Of a stretch of DNA of 52,685 bases, positions 15,971 to 26,300 are shown piece by piece (position 1 is the stretch's first letter; every line of letters starts with the position of its first letter). Source of the DNA: Firmicutes bacterium UBA4845 (GTDB taxonomy: Bacteria > Bacillota > Clostridia > Tissierellales > Sedimentibacteraceae); assembly GCA_002399975.1 (NCBI GenBank), contig DHER01000037.1:1-52685 (forward strand), read 5' to 3'. Both the position numbers and the translations under genes were made by a program. The notes under the pieces were generated by a model that was given only the letters and a program-made list of their open reading frames with translations, was not told the DNA's origin and made no database searches.

Positions 15971-17425
15971 TTATAGATCGTTCCTTGTTTTTTCAATATT
16001 TGATAAATGAACTGATGATTGCTTTATAAACTCTTCATTGTTCTTGGTTTTTACTAAACCGTCTATTAAATTTTCCGTAACGTCCGCCAAAGGGAAATTG
16101 CTCATGGCTTTTCTAAGCTGCCATATTGTCTGAAGTTCTTCGGTATTTAATAAAAATTCTTCTCTTCTGGTACCTGACTTATTAATATCTATTGCAGGAA
16201 AAATCCTCTTTTCAGAAAGTTTCCTGTCCAGGTGAATTTCCATGTTGCCTGTACCTTTGAATTCTTCAAATATCATATCATCCATACGACTTCCCGTTTC
16301 TATTAAAGCACTTGCCAAAATTGTCAGGCTGCCGCCATTTTCAATATTTCTTGCTGCACCGAAAAATCTCTTTGGCCCATACAATGCCCCCGGGTCAAGA
16401 CCTCCTGACAGCGTCCTTCCTGTTGGTGTAATAGTAAGATTGTAAGCCCTTGATAGCCTTGTAATGCTGTCCAAAAGGATGACTACATCCTTTTTTTGTT
16501 CAACGAGTCTTTTTGCCCTTTCCAAAACCATTTCAGACACCTTAATATGATTCCTTGGAAGTTCATCAAAAGTAGAATAAACTACGTCACCTTTAACTGA
16601 ACGCTTCATGTCTGTAACTTCTTCGGGACGCTCATCTATTAGAAGCATAATAATTTCAATTTCAGGATAGTTTTCTGAGATGCTGTTAGCTATATTTTTT
16701 AGAATTGTCGTTTTTCCTGCTTTAGGAGGAGCAACAACCATACCTCTCTGTCCTTTTCCTATAGGTGCAATTAGGTCTATCAATCTCATTGTTATATTAA
16801 TGGGTGAATTTTCAAGCTTGATTCTTTCATTGGGATAAATAGGGGTGAGTGTGTCAAAATCTTTTCTTTTTCTTGCCAATTCAGGATTTTCATCATTTAC
16901 CTGTTTAACATACAATAGAGCTTTGAATTTTTCGCCTTGCTTCGGTGGTCTTGTTATACCAGTAATCTTGTCTCCGGTTCTCATATGGAACCTTCTTATT
17001 TGTGAAGGGGATATATAGACGTCTTCATCACTAGTCAGATAGTTATTAGTTCTTAAAAATCCGTAGCCATCCGGGTGAGACTCCAAAATTCCTGTGACCT
17101 TTACGGCGTCTTGACCGCTTGATTCAATTTCCTCAACTATTTTTCCCGGAAGTTTTGAAATGTTAATATCTTCTGTTTTGTTTTCAAAGTTTTCTAAGTT
17201 TTTTGCATGTTCCGTTAATTTAGTACTATCAATTTCATCTTTTTTTTCTTTTTCTGCAACTTCATTTAATTGATTTCCGGTCTTTTTATCCGGATTATCA
17301 TAATAATTGCTTAGTTTTATAAGCAACTCGTCCTTCTTATATTTATAGGCATTGCGTATGCCTTTTGATTTAGCCAGCTCTTTAAGTTCATAAAGCTTCA
17401 TGCCAGCTAACTGGTTTTTTCCCAT
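15971..17425 (-). CDS. rho: transcription termination factor Rho
   Basis: A hexameric RNA helicase that ends transcription, 484 residues. It has an N-terminal SAP-like helix pair (1-40), a charged insert rich in Lys/Glu/Asn (about 45-95), a cold-shock RNA-binding domain (about 110-175, GILESHPDGYGFLR), Walker A APPKAGKTT (232-240) and Walker B DVVILLDSITRL, then the Q-loop and R-loop region. AAGGAGGTTTTT precedes the ATG. The order glpX-rho-rpmE matches Bacillus. It has its own promoter. Confidence 0.98.
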   Translation of the reverse strand: MGKNQLAGMKLYELKELAKSKGIRNAYKYKKDELLIKLSNYYDNPDKKTGNQLNEVAEKEKKDEIDSTKLTEHAKNLENFENKTEDINISKLPGKIVEEIESSGQDAVKVTGILESHPDGYGFLRTNNYLTSDEDVYISPSQIRRFHMRTGDKITGITRPPKQGEKFKALLYVKQVNDENPELARKRKDFDTLTPIYPNERIKLENSPINITMRLIDLIAPIGKGQRGMVVAPPKAGKTTILKNIANSISENYPEIEIIMLLIDERPEEVTDMKRSVKGDVVYSTFDELPRNHIKVSEMVLERAKRLVEQKKDVVILLDSITRLSRAYNLTITPTGRTLSGGLDPGALYGPKRFFGAARNIENGGSLTILASALIETGSRMDDMIFEEFKGTGNMEIHLDRKLSEKRIFPAIDINKSGTRREEFLLNTEELQTIWQLRKAMSNFPLADVTENLIDGLVKTKNNEEFIKQSSVHLSNIEKTRNDL

Positions 17426-17499
17426 AAAAACCTCCTTACTATTGAAATTTATAATTAATTTTATGGAATAAACAAGGTGGGTATTTGATAAGTGTTATA

Positions 17500-17528
17500 A
17501 TAATAACATTTAAATTTTTATTAGTCAA
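17500..17528 (-). promoter_or_regulatory. promoter of rho
   Basis: Minus strand: TTGACT (17523-17528), a 17-bp spacer and TATTAT (17500-17505). The rest of the 311-bp gap between rho and glpX (17426-17736) is AT-rich and holds no gene or clear terminator that I can see. Confidence 0.65.
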
Positions 17529-17736
17529 GGCTATTTGAAATTCTTACGGTTTTTGCACCAATTTTTTGTTGTAAAAGCAAATTAAGCACTATTTTATCAG
17601 CGGCCTAATTTACTTTTATATTCAAAGAAATTGCATTTTTATAACCTTATTCATAATACTGCCGTAATTCAAAGATATTAATTATAAATTTCAATTATAC
17701 TTTGAATTAACATAACTTATTTTTATGTTTCTATGA

Positions 17737-18714
17737 CTATTTTACATATGCATAATCCGGCTTCTTATCAAGAAAATGAGTTGTATCAATGAAACGAATT
17801 GTTCCTGATTTTAAACGTGTTACAATTGAGGACGTTTTTACACGGTTATTTGCCATATACCTTACTCCCTTTAAAAGTTCTCCGTCTGATACTCCGGTAG
17901 CGGCAAATATTATATCATCTCCCTTAGCCAAATCCTCCATAGTAAGAATTTTATACCATTCGTTTCCTGCCATTTCTCTACACCTTTTCTCTTCCTCTTC
18001 ATTGTCGGGCCTTAATATTCCCTGGAATTCCCCTCCAAAACACTTTAAAGCCGCAGCAGAAATAACACCTTCCGGTGCACCGCCTTTTCCGATGAACATA
18101 TCGACTCCTGATTCACTGAAACATGTTGCTATGGCAGCAGCAACATCTCCATCACCAAACAACTTAATTCTGGCCCCTACTCTTCTTGCTTTGCTTACTA
18201 AGTCTTGGTGCCTTTCCCTATCCTGGATAATTACAGTTACTTCTGTAACGTCCTTATGGAGAGCCTTTGCCACATTGTAAAGGTTCTTTTCTATTGGATA
18301 TGTAATATCTATGCATCCTTTAGTCCTCGGTCCGGCAGCTATTTTATCCATATACATGTCTGGAGCGTGAAGCAAACATCCTTTAGGTGCCACTGCAACA
18401 ACAGACAACGCTCCAGGAAGGCCTTTAGCAACCAATTTAGTCCCGTCAAGAGGATCAACAGCAATATCTATTTCCGGCGCTCCTTCTTCCCAGGTTCCTA
18501 TTTTTTCACCTATATAAAGCATTGGAGCTTCGTCCATTTCACCCTCACCTATAACCACAGTACCTGCAATATCCAGCACCTGAAACATGCTTCTCATTCC
18601 GTCAACCGCAGCCTGATCGGCTATTTCCTTATTTCCTCTTCCCATATATCTGCCACATCCTAAAGCGGCAGCTTCTGTTACTCTGACTATGTTAAGAGCC
18701 AATTCCCTGTCCAT
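17737..18714 (-). CDS. glpX: class II fructose-1,6-bisphosphatase
   Basis: A 325-residue GlpX-type fructose-1,6-bisphosphatase, which makes fructose 6-phosphate in gluconeogenesis. Metal and substrate motifs are intact: GEGEMDEAPM (57-66), DPLDGTKL (87-94) and GKGGAPEGVISAAALKC. The start ATG is preceded by CGGGAGATAAAAT. It is divergent from the BKACE gene and lies upstream of rho. A TTGTTA-N17-TATAAT promoter can be read upstream. Alternative activity on sedoheptulose bisphosphate occurs in this family. Confidence 0.95.
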   Translation of the reverse strand: MDRELALNIVRVTEAAALGCGRYMGRGNKEIADQAAVDGMRSMFQVLDIAGTVVIGEGEMDEAPMLYIGEKIGTWEEGAPEIDIAVDPLDGTKLVAKGLPGALSVVAVAPKGCLLHAPDMYMDKIAAGPRTKGCIDITYPIEKNLYNVAKALHKDVTEVTVIIQDRERHQDLVSKARRVGARIKLFGDGDVAAAIATCFSESGVDMFIGKGGAPEGVISAAALKCFGGEFQGILRPDNEEEEKRCREMAGNEWYKILTMEDLAKGDDIIFAATGVSDGELLKGVRYMANNRVKTSSIVTRLKSGTIRFIDTTHFLDKKPDYAYVK

Positions 18715-18799
18715 ATTTTATCTCCCGTTTAATTTTTATATATTTTTTATATTTAGCTATAAATAAATTATACTATAAATAATTCATATTAACAAGCAA

Positions 18800-18828
18800 T
18801 TGACTATGCTGTATAAATATTGTAAGAT
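18800..18828 (+). promoter_or_regulatory. promoter of the BKACE gene
   Basis: TTGACT (18800-18805), a 17-bp spacer and TAAGAT (18823-18828), 36 bp before the chosen start codon. Confidence 0.65.
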
Positions 18829-18864
18829 ATCTTTAGGCAAAAAATTTTAATTATGGAGGTTGCA

Positions 18865-19680
18865 ATGGAAAAATTAATTATTACAGCCTGTTTAACAGGA
18901 GCAGAAGTAACAAGGGAACAACAGCCTAATCTTCCTATTACACCTGATGAAATAGCTGAAGCGGCATATGAATGCTGTATAGCTGGAGCGTCAATTGTTC
19001 ATATCCATGCAAGAGACAAAGAAGGTAACCCTACTCAGGACTATGAAGTTTATAAGGAAATTAAAGAAAAAACCGAAGCCAGGTGCAACATTATATTTCA
19101 GCCGTCAACAGGCGGAGCAGTATGGCATACTCCACAGCAGAGGATGCAGCCCATCGAATTAAAACCTGAAATGGCTACACTAAGCATGGGAACCTGTAAT
19201 TTCGGAGACGACGTTTTCACAAACACAGAAGAAAACATAAGAATATTTGCCAAACGCATGAATGAGCTAAAAGTAAAGCCTGAATTGGAATGCTTTGAAA
19301 AAGGCATGGTTGACACATGTATACGTTTTGCTAAACAAGGAATAATTAAAACTCCAATGCATTTTGATTTTGTCCTTGGGGTTCCAGGAGCAATGGGTGG
19401 AGAGCTGAGAGATTTGTTGTATATGGTAGAATCAATACCCAAAGGCTCTACCTGGACAGTTGCAGGAGTAGGAAGACACCAGCTTACTTTGAATACAGCA
19501 GCCATAATGTTAGGCGGTCATGCAAGAACAGGATTTGAGGACAATATATATTATAAAAAAGGTGAACTGGCTAAATCAAATGCCCAGTTAGTGGAAAGAG
19601 TAGCGCGGCTTTCAAAAGAATTAGGACGTGAAGTGGCAACTCCCGACGAAGCAAGGATTATACTGGAATTAAAAAAATAA
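18865..19680 (+). CDS. beta-keto acid cleavage enzyme (BKACE/Kce family)
   Basis: A zinc-dependent enzyme of 271 residues that condenses a beta-keto acid with acetyl-CoA and splits it. The founding activity is cleavage of 3-keto-5-aminohexanoate in lysine fermentation. Zinc ligands are in VHIHARD (His46, His48) and in the later conserved His/Glu positions. TLSMGTCNFGDDVF and GVGRHQL are family motifs. The start at 18865 is set by GGAGG five bases upstream. The ATG at 18853 overlaps that site. No lysine aminomutase, dehydrogenase or CoA-transferase genes flank it, so the substrate may differ from the lysine pathway. It has its own promoter. Confidence 0.85.
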   Translation: MEKLIITACLTGAEVTREQQPNLPITPDEIAEAAYECCIAGASIVHIHARDKEGNPTQDYEVYKEIKEKTEARCNIIFQPSTGGAVWHTPQQRMQPIELKPEMATLSMGTCNFGDDVFTNTEENIRIFAKRMNELKVKPELECFEKGMVDTCIRFAKQGIIKTPMHFDFVLGVPGAMGGELRDLLYMVESIPKGSTWTVAGVGRHQLTLNTAAIMLGGHARTGFEDNIYYKKGELAKSNAQLVERVARLSKELGREVATPDEARIILELKK

Positions 19681-19689
19681 TATAAACTA

Positions 19690-19771
19690 AAAAGGAGATC
19701 CTTTATTTACGGCAAATGAGCAATAGTCAATTTTGCCATTCTCAGCTACAGGTAAAGAATCTCCTTCATTT
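19690..19771. terminator. large nested stem-loop between convergent genes
   Basis: An outer stem of about 14 bp with one mismatch (AAGGAGATCCTTTA against TAAAGAATCTCCTT) extends with TTAC/GTAA and encloses an inner hairpin GGCAAA/TTTGCC. The minus strand ends in CTCCTTTTTAG, as a terminator for ddl. It also lies just after the BKACE stop. It is much longer than a simple terminator. Confidence 0.55.
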
Positions 19772-20838
19772 TAATTATCTGTATTTTCCATAGCCAATTC
19801 TACTAATTTAACAATTAAATCTCTGTATTCAATGCCAACATTTTTAAGCATTGTTGGATATCTGCTTACATCTGTCAGACCCGGAATAGTGTTTATTTCA
19901 TTTAAATATATTTCATTTTCAGGAGAAAGAAACATATCTACTCTTGCCATACCTTTACAGCCTAATGCTTTGTAAGTTTTTTCAGCAATTTGTTTTGCTT
20001 CCTTTTTTAAATCATCACTGATCCTTGCAGGGCAGAAAATCTTAGAATTTTGTTGGCTGTATTTTTCAATATAATCAAAAAAATCGTTCTTAGTATCAAT
20101 TTCGTCTACTTCACCTATTATCAATTCATCGTTGCCTACTACGGCACAGCCTATTTCAAAACCTTCTATGGCCTTTTCTATAACAACTTTGCTGTCATAT
20201 TGAAATGCTTCCATAATTCCTTTCTCGAATTCATCATAATTTCTTATTTTGCTGGTTCCAAGAGATGAACCGTTGTTAGCAGGTTTTATAAACAACGGAA
20301 GGGTAAGTTTTTCACTTGCTTTGTCATAAAGCTTTTTAATATTAAGTCCGCTATTGTTTACAGCTGCAATAAAGGGGGCTGTTTTAATTCCGGCATATTC
20401 ACATACAGCATGAGTAAATTCCTTATCCATACCGACGGCAGACGAAGTCATGCCGCATCCTACAAAAGGAATCCCTGCCATTTGACAGAGCCCCTGAATA
20501 GTCCCGTCCTCTCCGTTTTTGCCATGCAATACAGGAAATACACAATCTATCTCTATCTTTGCAAATGTTCCATCATCTTCGTTAAGCTTTATAAGCCCTT
20601 TAAAATCGTTGCCCATATTTAATAACACCGGGTTCATCTTTTCCTTGTTCCACGTATCGTCATCTATTTTGTCCACATTTCCTTCATACAAAAACCATTT
20701 TCCTTCTTTTGTAATCCCAACCAATGTTACATCAAATAATTCTTCCGGTACATTTCTAATTATTGCGGCGGCAGAATGCAATGAAACAGAATATTCATCA
20801 GATTTGCCACCAAACATTATTGCTAATCTAGTCTTCAT
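19771..20838 (-). CDS. ddl: D-alanine--D-alanine ligase
   Basis: An ATP-grasp enzyme of 355 residues that makes the D-Ala-D-Ala dipeptide for peptidoglycan. IMFGGKSDEYSVSLHSA is the N-terminal signature, HGKNGEDGTIQG the substrate loop, FIKPANNGSSLGTSK the ATP-binding lid, and EINTIPGLTDVSRYP the C-terminal metal and D-Ala site. The Tyr/Ser type of specificity is not resolved. The start at 20838 follows GGGAGGAAAATTG and overlaps the murF stop by one base (TGATG), indicating translational coupling. Confidence 0.96.
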   Translation of the reverse strand: MKTRLAIMFGGKSDEYSVSLHSAAAIIRNVPEELFDVTLVGITKEGKWFLYEGNVDKIDDDTWNKEKMNPVLLNMGNDFKGLIKLNEDDGTFAKIEIDCVFPVLHGKNGEDGTIQGLCQMAGIPFVGCGMTSSAVGMDKEFTHAVCEYAGIKTAPFIAAVNNSGLNIKKLYDKASEKLTLPLFIKPANNGSSLGTSKIRNYDEFEKGIMEAFQYDSKVVIEKAIEGFEIGCAVVGNDELIIGEVDEIDTKNDFFDYIEKYSQQNSKIFCPARISDDLKKEAKQIAEKTYKALGCKGMARVDMFLSPENEIYLNEINTIPGLTDVSRYPTMLKNVGIEYRDLIVKLVELAMENTDN

Positions 20839-22229
20839 CAATTTTCCTCCCAATCATTTAATGTTGCTGCTATATATTCAAGTTTTAAAAATCTGGAGCC
20901 CTTAATTAAAATCGAGCAGTTTTCATTCAAATATTTTTTCAAATATTCAGTTGCTTCTTCCTTTGTATCAAACTCTTTAATACATTCAATGTTTGTGTTT
21001 TCTCTTGCTCCTTTGGCCATGTACTTAGCTTCCTGCCCTATGGTAACCAACTCGTCAATGTTGTGAGAAGCTAAATTTTTCCCAACGCTATAATGCATAT
21101 CATGGCTCATTTCCCTGTATCCCAACATGTCACCCAGTACCACAATTTTCCTTTGAGATCTTATCAGTTCAAATATTTCAAGAGCTGCATTGATACTAAC
21201 AGGATTGGATTTGTAGCAGTCATTAAGTATTGTACATTTATTAATTTTTATTATTTCATTCCTCAATCCTGTTTTGTCTATTTTTAAAAGTCCAAGGCGT
21301 ATTTCTTCAGGCATCATGCCTAACTCTTCAGCAGTAAGTATTGCCGCCATAGAATTTAATGCCTGATGCTTTCCAAGCACGTCCGCATGGAGCTCGCCAA
21401 GATGTTCATCACTTACTGTAAATGTTATTCCGCTTAAATCCTCACTGAAGCTTTTAAGATACAATGTGTTGAATTCTTTAGTGCCAAAGGTTTGTTTCCT
21501 TATGCTGTCTTTTATTTCTGAATTGTTAACCGTATCCCTTATAAGTGAATCATCACCAAAATATATGAATACTCCCTTGTCTTTAATGCCGTTTGCAATC
21601 TGCACCTTTTCCTTTGCTATTTCTTCAATTGAAGGAAAATTATCTATATGTACAAGTCCAACACTTGTTATAATTCCCACATCAGGCTGTACAAGATGTG
21701 TAAGAAAGTCTATTTCACCGGCTTTTTCCATTCCCATTTCAATAACAGCAGCTTCACAATCCTCATCAAGGCTTAACAGTGTATACGGAACTCCAATTTC
21801 AGTATTGTAATTTCCCATGGTTTTTTGAGTTTTAAACCTTTGTGACAATATGCTTGCAGTTATGTCCTTTGTAGAGGTCTTACCATTGCTTCCTGTAATC
21901 CCAACGAATTTAGCTTTTAATTTGTTTCTGTAAAAATAAGATAAATCTTGAAGGGATTTTATTGTATCATCAACTAAAATTACAGGAATGTTAACGGGAG
22001 GATCAGGTTCATTCTTATTCCAAAGGGTTGCGGCAGCACCACCTTTAACAGCATCTTTTACATAACTATGCCCGTCAGACGTCATTCCCTTTATGGGGAT
22101 AAATAGATTACCTTCATAAACCGATCTTGAATCTATGCTTACACCGCATATGTATTTGTCACAGTCACAATTCCCGATACATTGAGCGTTTAAAATTTCG
22201 GCTGCTTCTTTTATTTTTATTTTTATCAT
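20838..22229 (-). CDS. murF: UDP-N-acetylmuramoyl-tripeptide--D-alanyl-D-alanine ligase
   Basis: MurF (463 residues) adds D-Ala-D-Ala to UDP-MurNAc-tripeptide in the cytosol, the last soluble step of peptidoglycan precursor synthesis. It has an N-terminal substrate domain (CGVSIDSRSVYEGNLFIPIKG), the Mur ligase P-loop VGITGSNGKTSTKD (about 110-123), EMGMEKAGEIDFLT, and the C-terminal DCYKSNPVSINAAL. It is followed directly by ddl, which makes its substrate. GAGGTTCCA precedes the ATG. Confidence 0.97.
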   Translation of the reverse strand: MIKIKIKEAAEILNAQCIGNCDCDKYICGVSIDSRSVYEGNLFIPIKGMTSDGHSYVKDAVKGGAAATLWNKNEPDPPVNIPVILVDDTIKSLQDLSYFYRNKLKAKFVGITGSNGKTSTKDITASILSQRFKTQKTMGNYNTEIGVPYTLLSLDEDCEAAVIEMGMEKAGEIDFLTHLVQPDVGIITSVGLVHIDNFPSIEEIAKEKVQIANGIKDKGVFIYFGDDSLIRDTVNNSEIKDSIRKQTFGTKEFNTLYLKSFSEDLSGITFTVSDEHLGELHADVLGKHQALNSMAAILTAEELGMMPEEIRLGLLKIDKTGLRNEIIKINKCTILNDCYKSNPVSINAALEIFELIRSQRKIVVLGDMLGYREMSHDMHYSVGKNLASHNIDELVTIGQEAKYMAKGARENTNIECIKEFDTKEEATEYLKKYLNENCSILIKGSRFLKLEYIAATLNDWEEN

Positions 22230-22343
22230 TGGAACCTCTTATTATTAATAACGTATTATTTATTAATTATATTGCAGTTTACTTGTATAATCAATAAAAA
22301 AATCATATAAAAAATTTATTTTGAAAATTGCAAGTTTAAATTA

Positions 22344-22372
22344 TTGACAACAAGATAATATTAGTGTATCAT
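22344..22372 (+). promoter_or_regulatory. promoter of the TraX-like gene
   Basis: TTGACA (22344-22349), a 17-bp spacer and TATCAT (22367-22372), followed by a leader of about 85 bases before the start at 22467. Confidence 0.7.
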
Positions 22373-22466
22373 TTAACTATGATACTAATACCTTATTGCA
22401 GTGCATTATTATCTTAAGAAAGTATCGAATTTAACAAGAAACGATTAAATTGGAGGAATCTAGTCA

Positions 22467-23270
22467 ATGAGAGAAAAAGGTCTTACCGGATTTCAATTAA
22501 AATTACTGGGACTAATATTGATGGTATTTGATCATATTCATGAATTTTTCAGTTATACAGGAAGTATTCCTATAGCTTTTAATTGGATAGGCAGAATAGT
22601 AGCTCCAATATTTTTATTTATGGCTATAGAAGGATATACACATACACGAAGTAAAAAGAAATATATGTCCAGGTTATTTTTAGGATTTGTCATAATGAAT
22701 ATAGGAAACTATGTACTTCCCAGATATTTTGAAAGACCGGATAATCTAGGTATTATGAACAATATTTTTTCCACATTATTTATGATTACTGTATATTTAT
22801 GTATTATTGATTACATATATAAAGCAAAGAAAGAAAAAAATACCCTGAAAATATTTTTCGGTATACTGTTATTAACAGCACCTATAGCATTAGCAGCATT
22901 GTTTATTATTGGTGCTAATTCAGGTAATACAGCTTTTAGTTATTTGGCACTTATTATCCCTACACCTGTATTTGTTGAAGGCGGCCCCGTATTTGTAGTA
23001 TTAGGGATTCTAATGTACTTGCTTAGAAAAGATAGAAGAAAATTAATAGCAGGCTACATAATAATCAGCTTATCATTTATGTTTACAGGAGAACTCAGTA
23101 TCAGTGAATTGTTTTTAAATAACTACCAGTGGATGATGGTTTTTGCGGCACCGTTATTTTATCTGTATAATGGGCAAAAAGGAAGAGGGCTGAAATATTT
23201 ATTCTATGTTTTTTATCCGGCACACATATATGTTTTATACGTAATTTCATGCTTAATGATGAATAGTTAA
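22467..23270 (+). CDS. TraX-like polytopic membrane protein
   Basis: A 267-residue membrane protein with about eight hydrophobic helices, related to TraX (first known as the pilin acetylase of plasmid F). The N-terminal LTGFQLKLLGLILMVFDHI and GRIVAPIFLFMAIEGYTHTRS are characteristic, with the conserved DH and the Arg/Pro pair. Chromosomal copies in Firmicutes have unknown substrates, probably acyl transfer at the envelope. No conjugation genes are nearby, so it is not evidence of a plasmid. GGAGGAATCTAGTCA precedes the ATG. Confidence 0.85.
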   Translation: MREKGLTGFQLKLLGLILMVFDHIHEFFSYTGSIPIAFNWIGRIVAPIFLFMAIEGYTHTRSKKKYMSRLFLGFVIMNIGNYVLPRYFERPDNLGIMNNIFSTLFMITVYLCIIDYIYKAKKEKNTLKIFFGILLLTAPIALAALFIIGANSGNTAFSYLALIIPTPVFVEGGPVFVVLGILMYLLRKDRRKLIAGYIIISLSFMFTGELSISELFLNNYQWMMVFAAPLFYLYNGQKGRGLKYLFYVFYPAHIYVLYVISCLMMNS

Positions 23271-23318
23271 CAATTATTAGTTTAATGTATATTTTTTATT
23301 ATAAAATACTTAAAAAAA

Positions 23319-23351
23319 TAAGCCGCTGTGCAATATCCGCACAGCGGCTTA
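23319..23351. terminator. bidirectional intrinsic terminator
   Basis: A 13-bp perfect stem TAAGCCGCTGTGC/GCACAGCGGCTTA. The A-run before it gives a T-run for the minus strand, so it ends the pyruvate:ferredoxin oxidoreductase gene best. The TraX-like gene converges on it. Confidence 0.85.
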
Positions 23352-23369
23352 TTAATATCATTCTACTTC

Positions 23370-26300
23370 TTAATACTTCATTTCTGCCATTTTTACATAG
23401 CCGTCATATCTGTCTTTAGCATCCTTTTCTGCTTTGGCATATAGCTCTTCAGCTATTTCAGGGAAGGACCCTTTCAGTGACGCGTATCTTACTTCTCCTT
23501 GAAGAAATTCTCTGAACGAGGACTTGGGTTCTTTAGAATCTAACGTAAATGGATTCTTTCCTTCTTCTTTAAGAAGTGGATTATATCTGTACAAGTGCCA
23601 GTATCCAGCTTCAACAGCCTTCTTCTCTCTATCTACGGTCTTGCCCATTCCTGCCTTAATGCCATGATTTATACATGGAGCATAACCAATAATCAGTGAC
23701 GGACCATTGTAGCTTTCGGCTTCTTTCAGTGCTTTTAAGAACTGGTTCTTGTCAGCACCAATGGCAACCTGTGCCACATATACATATCCGTAAGTTGCCA
23801 CCATCATACCAAGATCCTTTTTCTTAATTCTCTTACCTGATGCAGCAAATTTAGCAACTGCAGAAGTTTGAGTGGATTTTGAAGACTGACCTCCTGTGTT
23901 CGAATAAACCTCTGTATCAAGCACAAGCACATTTACATCCTCGCCTGATGCAAGAACGTGATCTAATCCGCCGTATCCTATATCATAAGCCCATCCGTCT
24001 CCGCCAATTATCCATTGGGATTTCTTTTCAAGATAATCTTTCTTATCTAATATATTCTTAACATCAGCGGCTGTTTCATCATTTGGAGTAAATCCCTTCA
24101 ATCCATCAACGACTTTTTTAGATGCAGCTCCTGACAATTCGCCATTATCCTTTGTTGAAACCCATTCATTAAATGCTTCTTTTAGTTCCTGGGGTATATC
24201 TTTTCCCAATAAGTTATCAATTGATAATTGAACGCCTTCTCTTATATGTCTTACTGCTGTTGCCATTCCTAATCCATATTCTGCATTGTCTTCAAACAAT
24301 GAATTTGACCATGAAGGCCCTTTTCCGTTTGAATCTTTTGTATACGGTGTTGATGGTGCTGAAGCTCCCCATATTGATGAACATCCTGTAGCATTGGCAA
24401 TCATCATTCTATCACCGAATAACTGAGTAATTGTCTTAACATATGCAGTTTCTCCGCATCCTGCACATGCACCTGAAAATTCAAAATATGGTTTTTGGAA
24501 CTGGCTTCCTTTTACAGAGTTTTTATCCATTAAATTATCTTTAACAGTGACTTTTTCGGAAGCATATTTCCAATTTGTAACTCCGGTATCAACTTCTTCA
24601 GCAATAGGGGTCATTACAAGCGCCTTTTTGCCTTTCTTGCCAGGACAGATATCTGCACAATTTCCACATCCTGTACAATCCAGTGCACTTATTTGTATCC
24701 TATATTCCAAGCTTTCCAAGCCCTTGCCTATTGCTTTGACAGTTTCGAAAGATTTAGGTGCATTCGATTTTTCATCTTTATTTAATAAAGTCGGCCTTAT
24801 TACCGCATGTGGACATACAAATGAACATTGGTTACATTGTATACAATTTTCCGGTATCCATTTTGGTATGTCTACAGCAATGCCTCTCTTCTCATAAGCT
24901 GCTGTTCCTGCCGGGAATGTGCCATCTTCTCTTCCTTCAAATGCACTTACCGGCAAACTGTCTCCTTCTTGCCTGTTCATAACATCAGCAATATTTTTAA
25001 TGAAGTCTGGTTTTTCATCTTCAGTGAAAGGTACAGCCAAGCCACTGTTTGCATTTTCATCATCAACAGCATTTTTCCATGATTCGGGAATTTCAACTTT
25101 TACTAATTCTGATATACCTTTCTGGACAGCTTTCTTGTTCATATCTACTACTGCTTCACCCTTTTTACCATAAGAATTAACAATAGCTTCATCTAAGTAT
25201 TTAATAGCATCGTCTACAGGTATAACATCAGCCAATTTGAAAAATGCCGACTGCATTATCATATTGGTCCTGTTCCCCAGGCCTAATTTCTGGGCAATTT
25301 CAGTTGCGTTTATTACATAAAAACCTATGTCGTTATTTGCCAGATATCTTTTATATTTTGCCGGCAGGTTTGCTTCTAATTCATCTTTCGACCAAATTGT
25401 ATTTAACAGGAATGTTCCACCTTTTTTAAGCCCTGTAAGTACATTGTATTTTGCTACATATGACTGCTGAGACAATGAAATAAAATCCGCTTCGTCTATT
25501 AAATATGTCGACCTGATAGGATCCTTGCCGAATCTTAAATGAGATACCGTAACGCCGCCTGACTTTTTGGAGTCATATGAAAAATACCCTTGAGCATACA
25601 TATCCGTATGGTCACCGATAATTTTAATAGCATTTTTGTTTGCTCCTACCGTACCATCTGAACCAAGTCCCCAGAATTTACATCTTACCGTACCTGGAGC
25701 TGATGTATTTATAACTTCATCAGAAGTTTCCAGAGATGTAAATGTAATGTCGTCAACTATACCAATGGTGAAACCATTCTTTGGCTCATCCTTTTTTAAG
25801 TTATCATAAACTGCAAATATCTGAGCAGGTGTTGTATCTTTAGAGCCTAATCCGTATCTTCCGCCAACTATTACAGGCTCATTATCTTTTCCGTAGAATA
25901 GCGATTTAACGTCTAAATATAGGGGTTCTCCCACTGAACCTGATTCCTTACATCTATCAAGTACAGCTATTTTTTTAACGGTCCTAGGTAAAACGTCAAA
26001 GAAATATTTTGATGAAAACGGCCTGTACAAGTGTACTATAACTATGCCGGTTTTCTCACCTTTAGCATTTAAGTAGTCAATAACTTCTTCAGCAGTTTCA
26101 GTAACTGAACCCATAGCAACTATTATGTTTTCAGCATCCGGAGCTCCATAATAATTAAATGGTTTATATTCTCTTCCTGTAATTTTCTCGATTTCTTTCA
26201 TATATTCAGCAACAATGTCCGGAACTGCTTCGTAAAATTTATTTGAAGATTCTCTTTCCTGGAAAAATATATCCGGATTTTGTGCTGTTCCTCTAGTTAC

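Noticed and set aside
22467..23270. TraX-like gene as a sign of a conjugative element.
   Set aside because: No other conjugation, replication or integration gene is present, and chromosomal TraX-like genes are common in Firmicutes.
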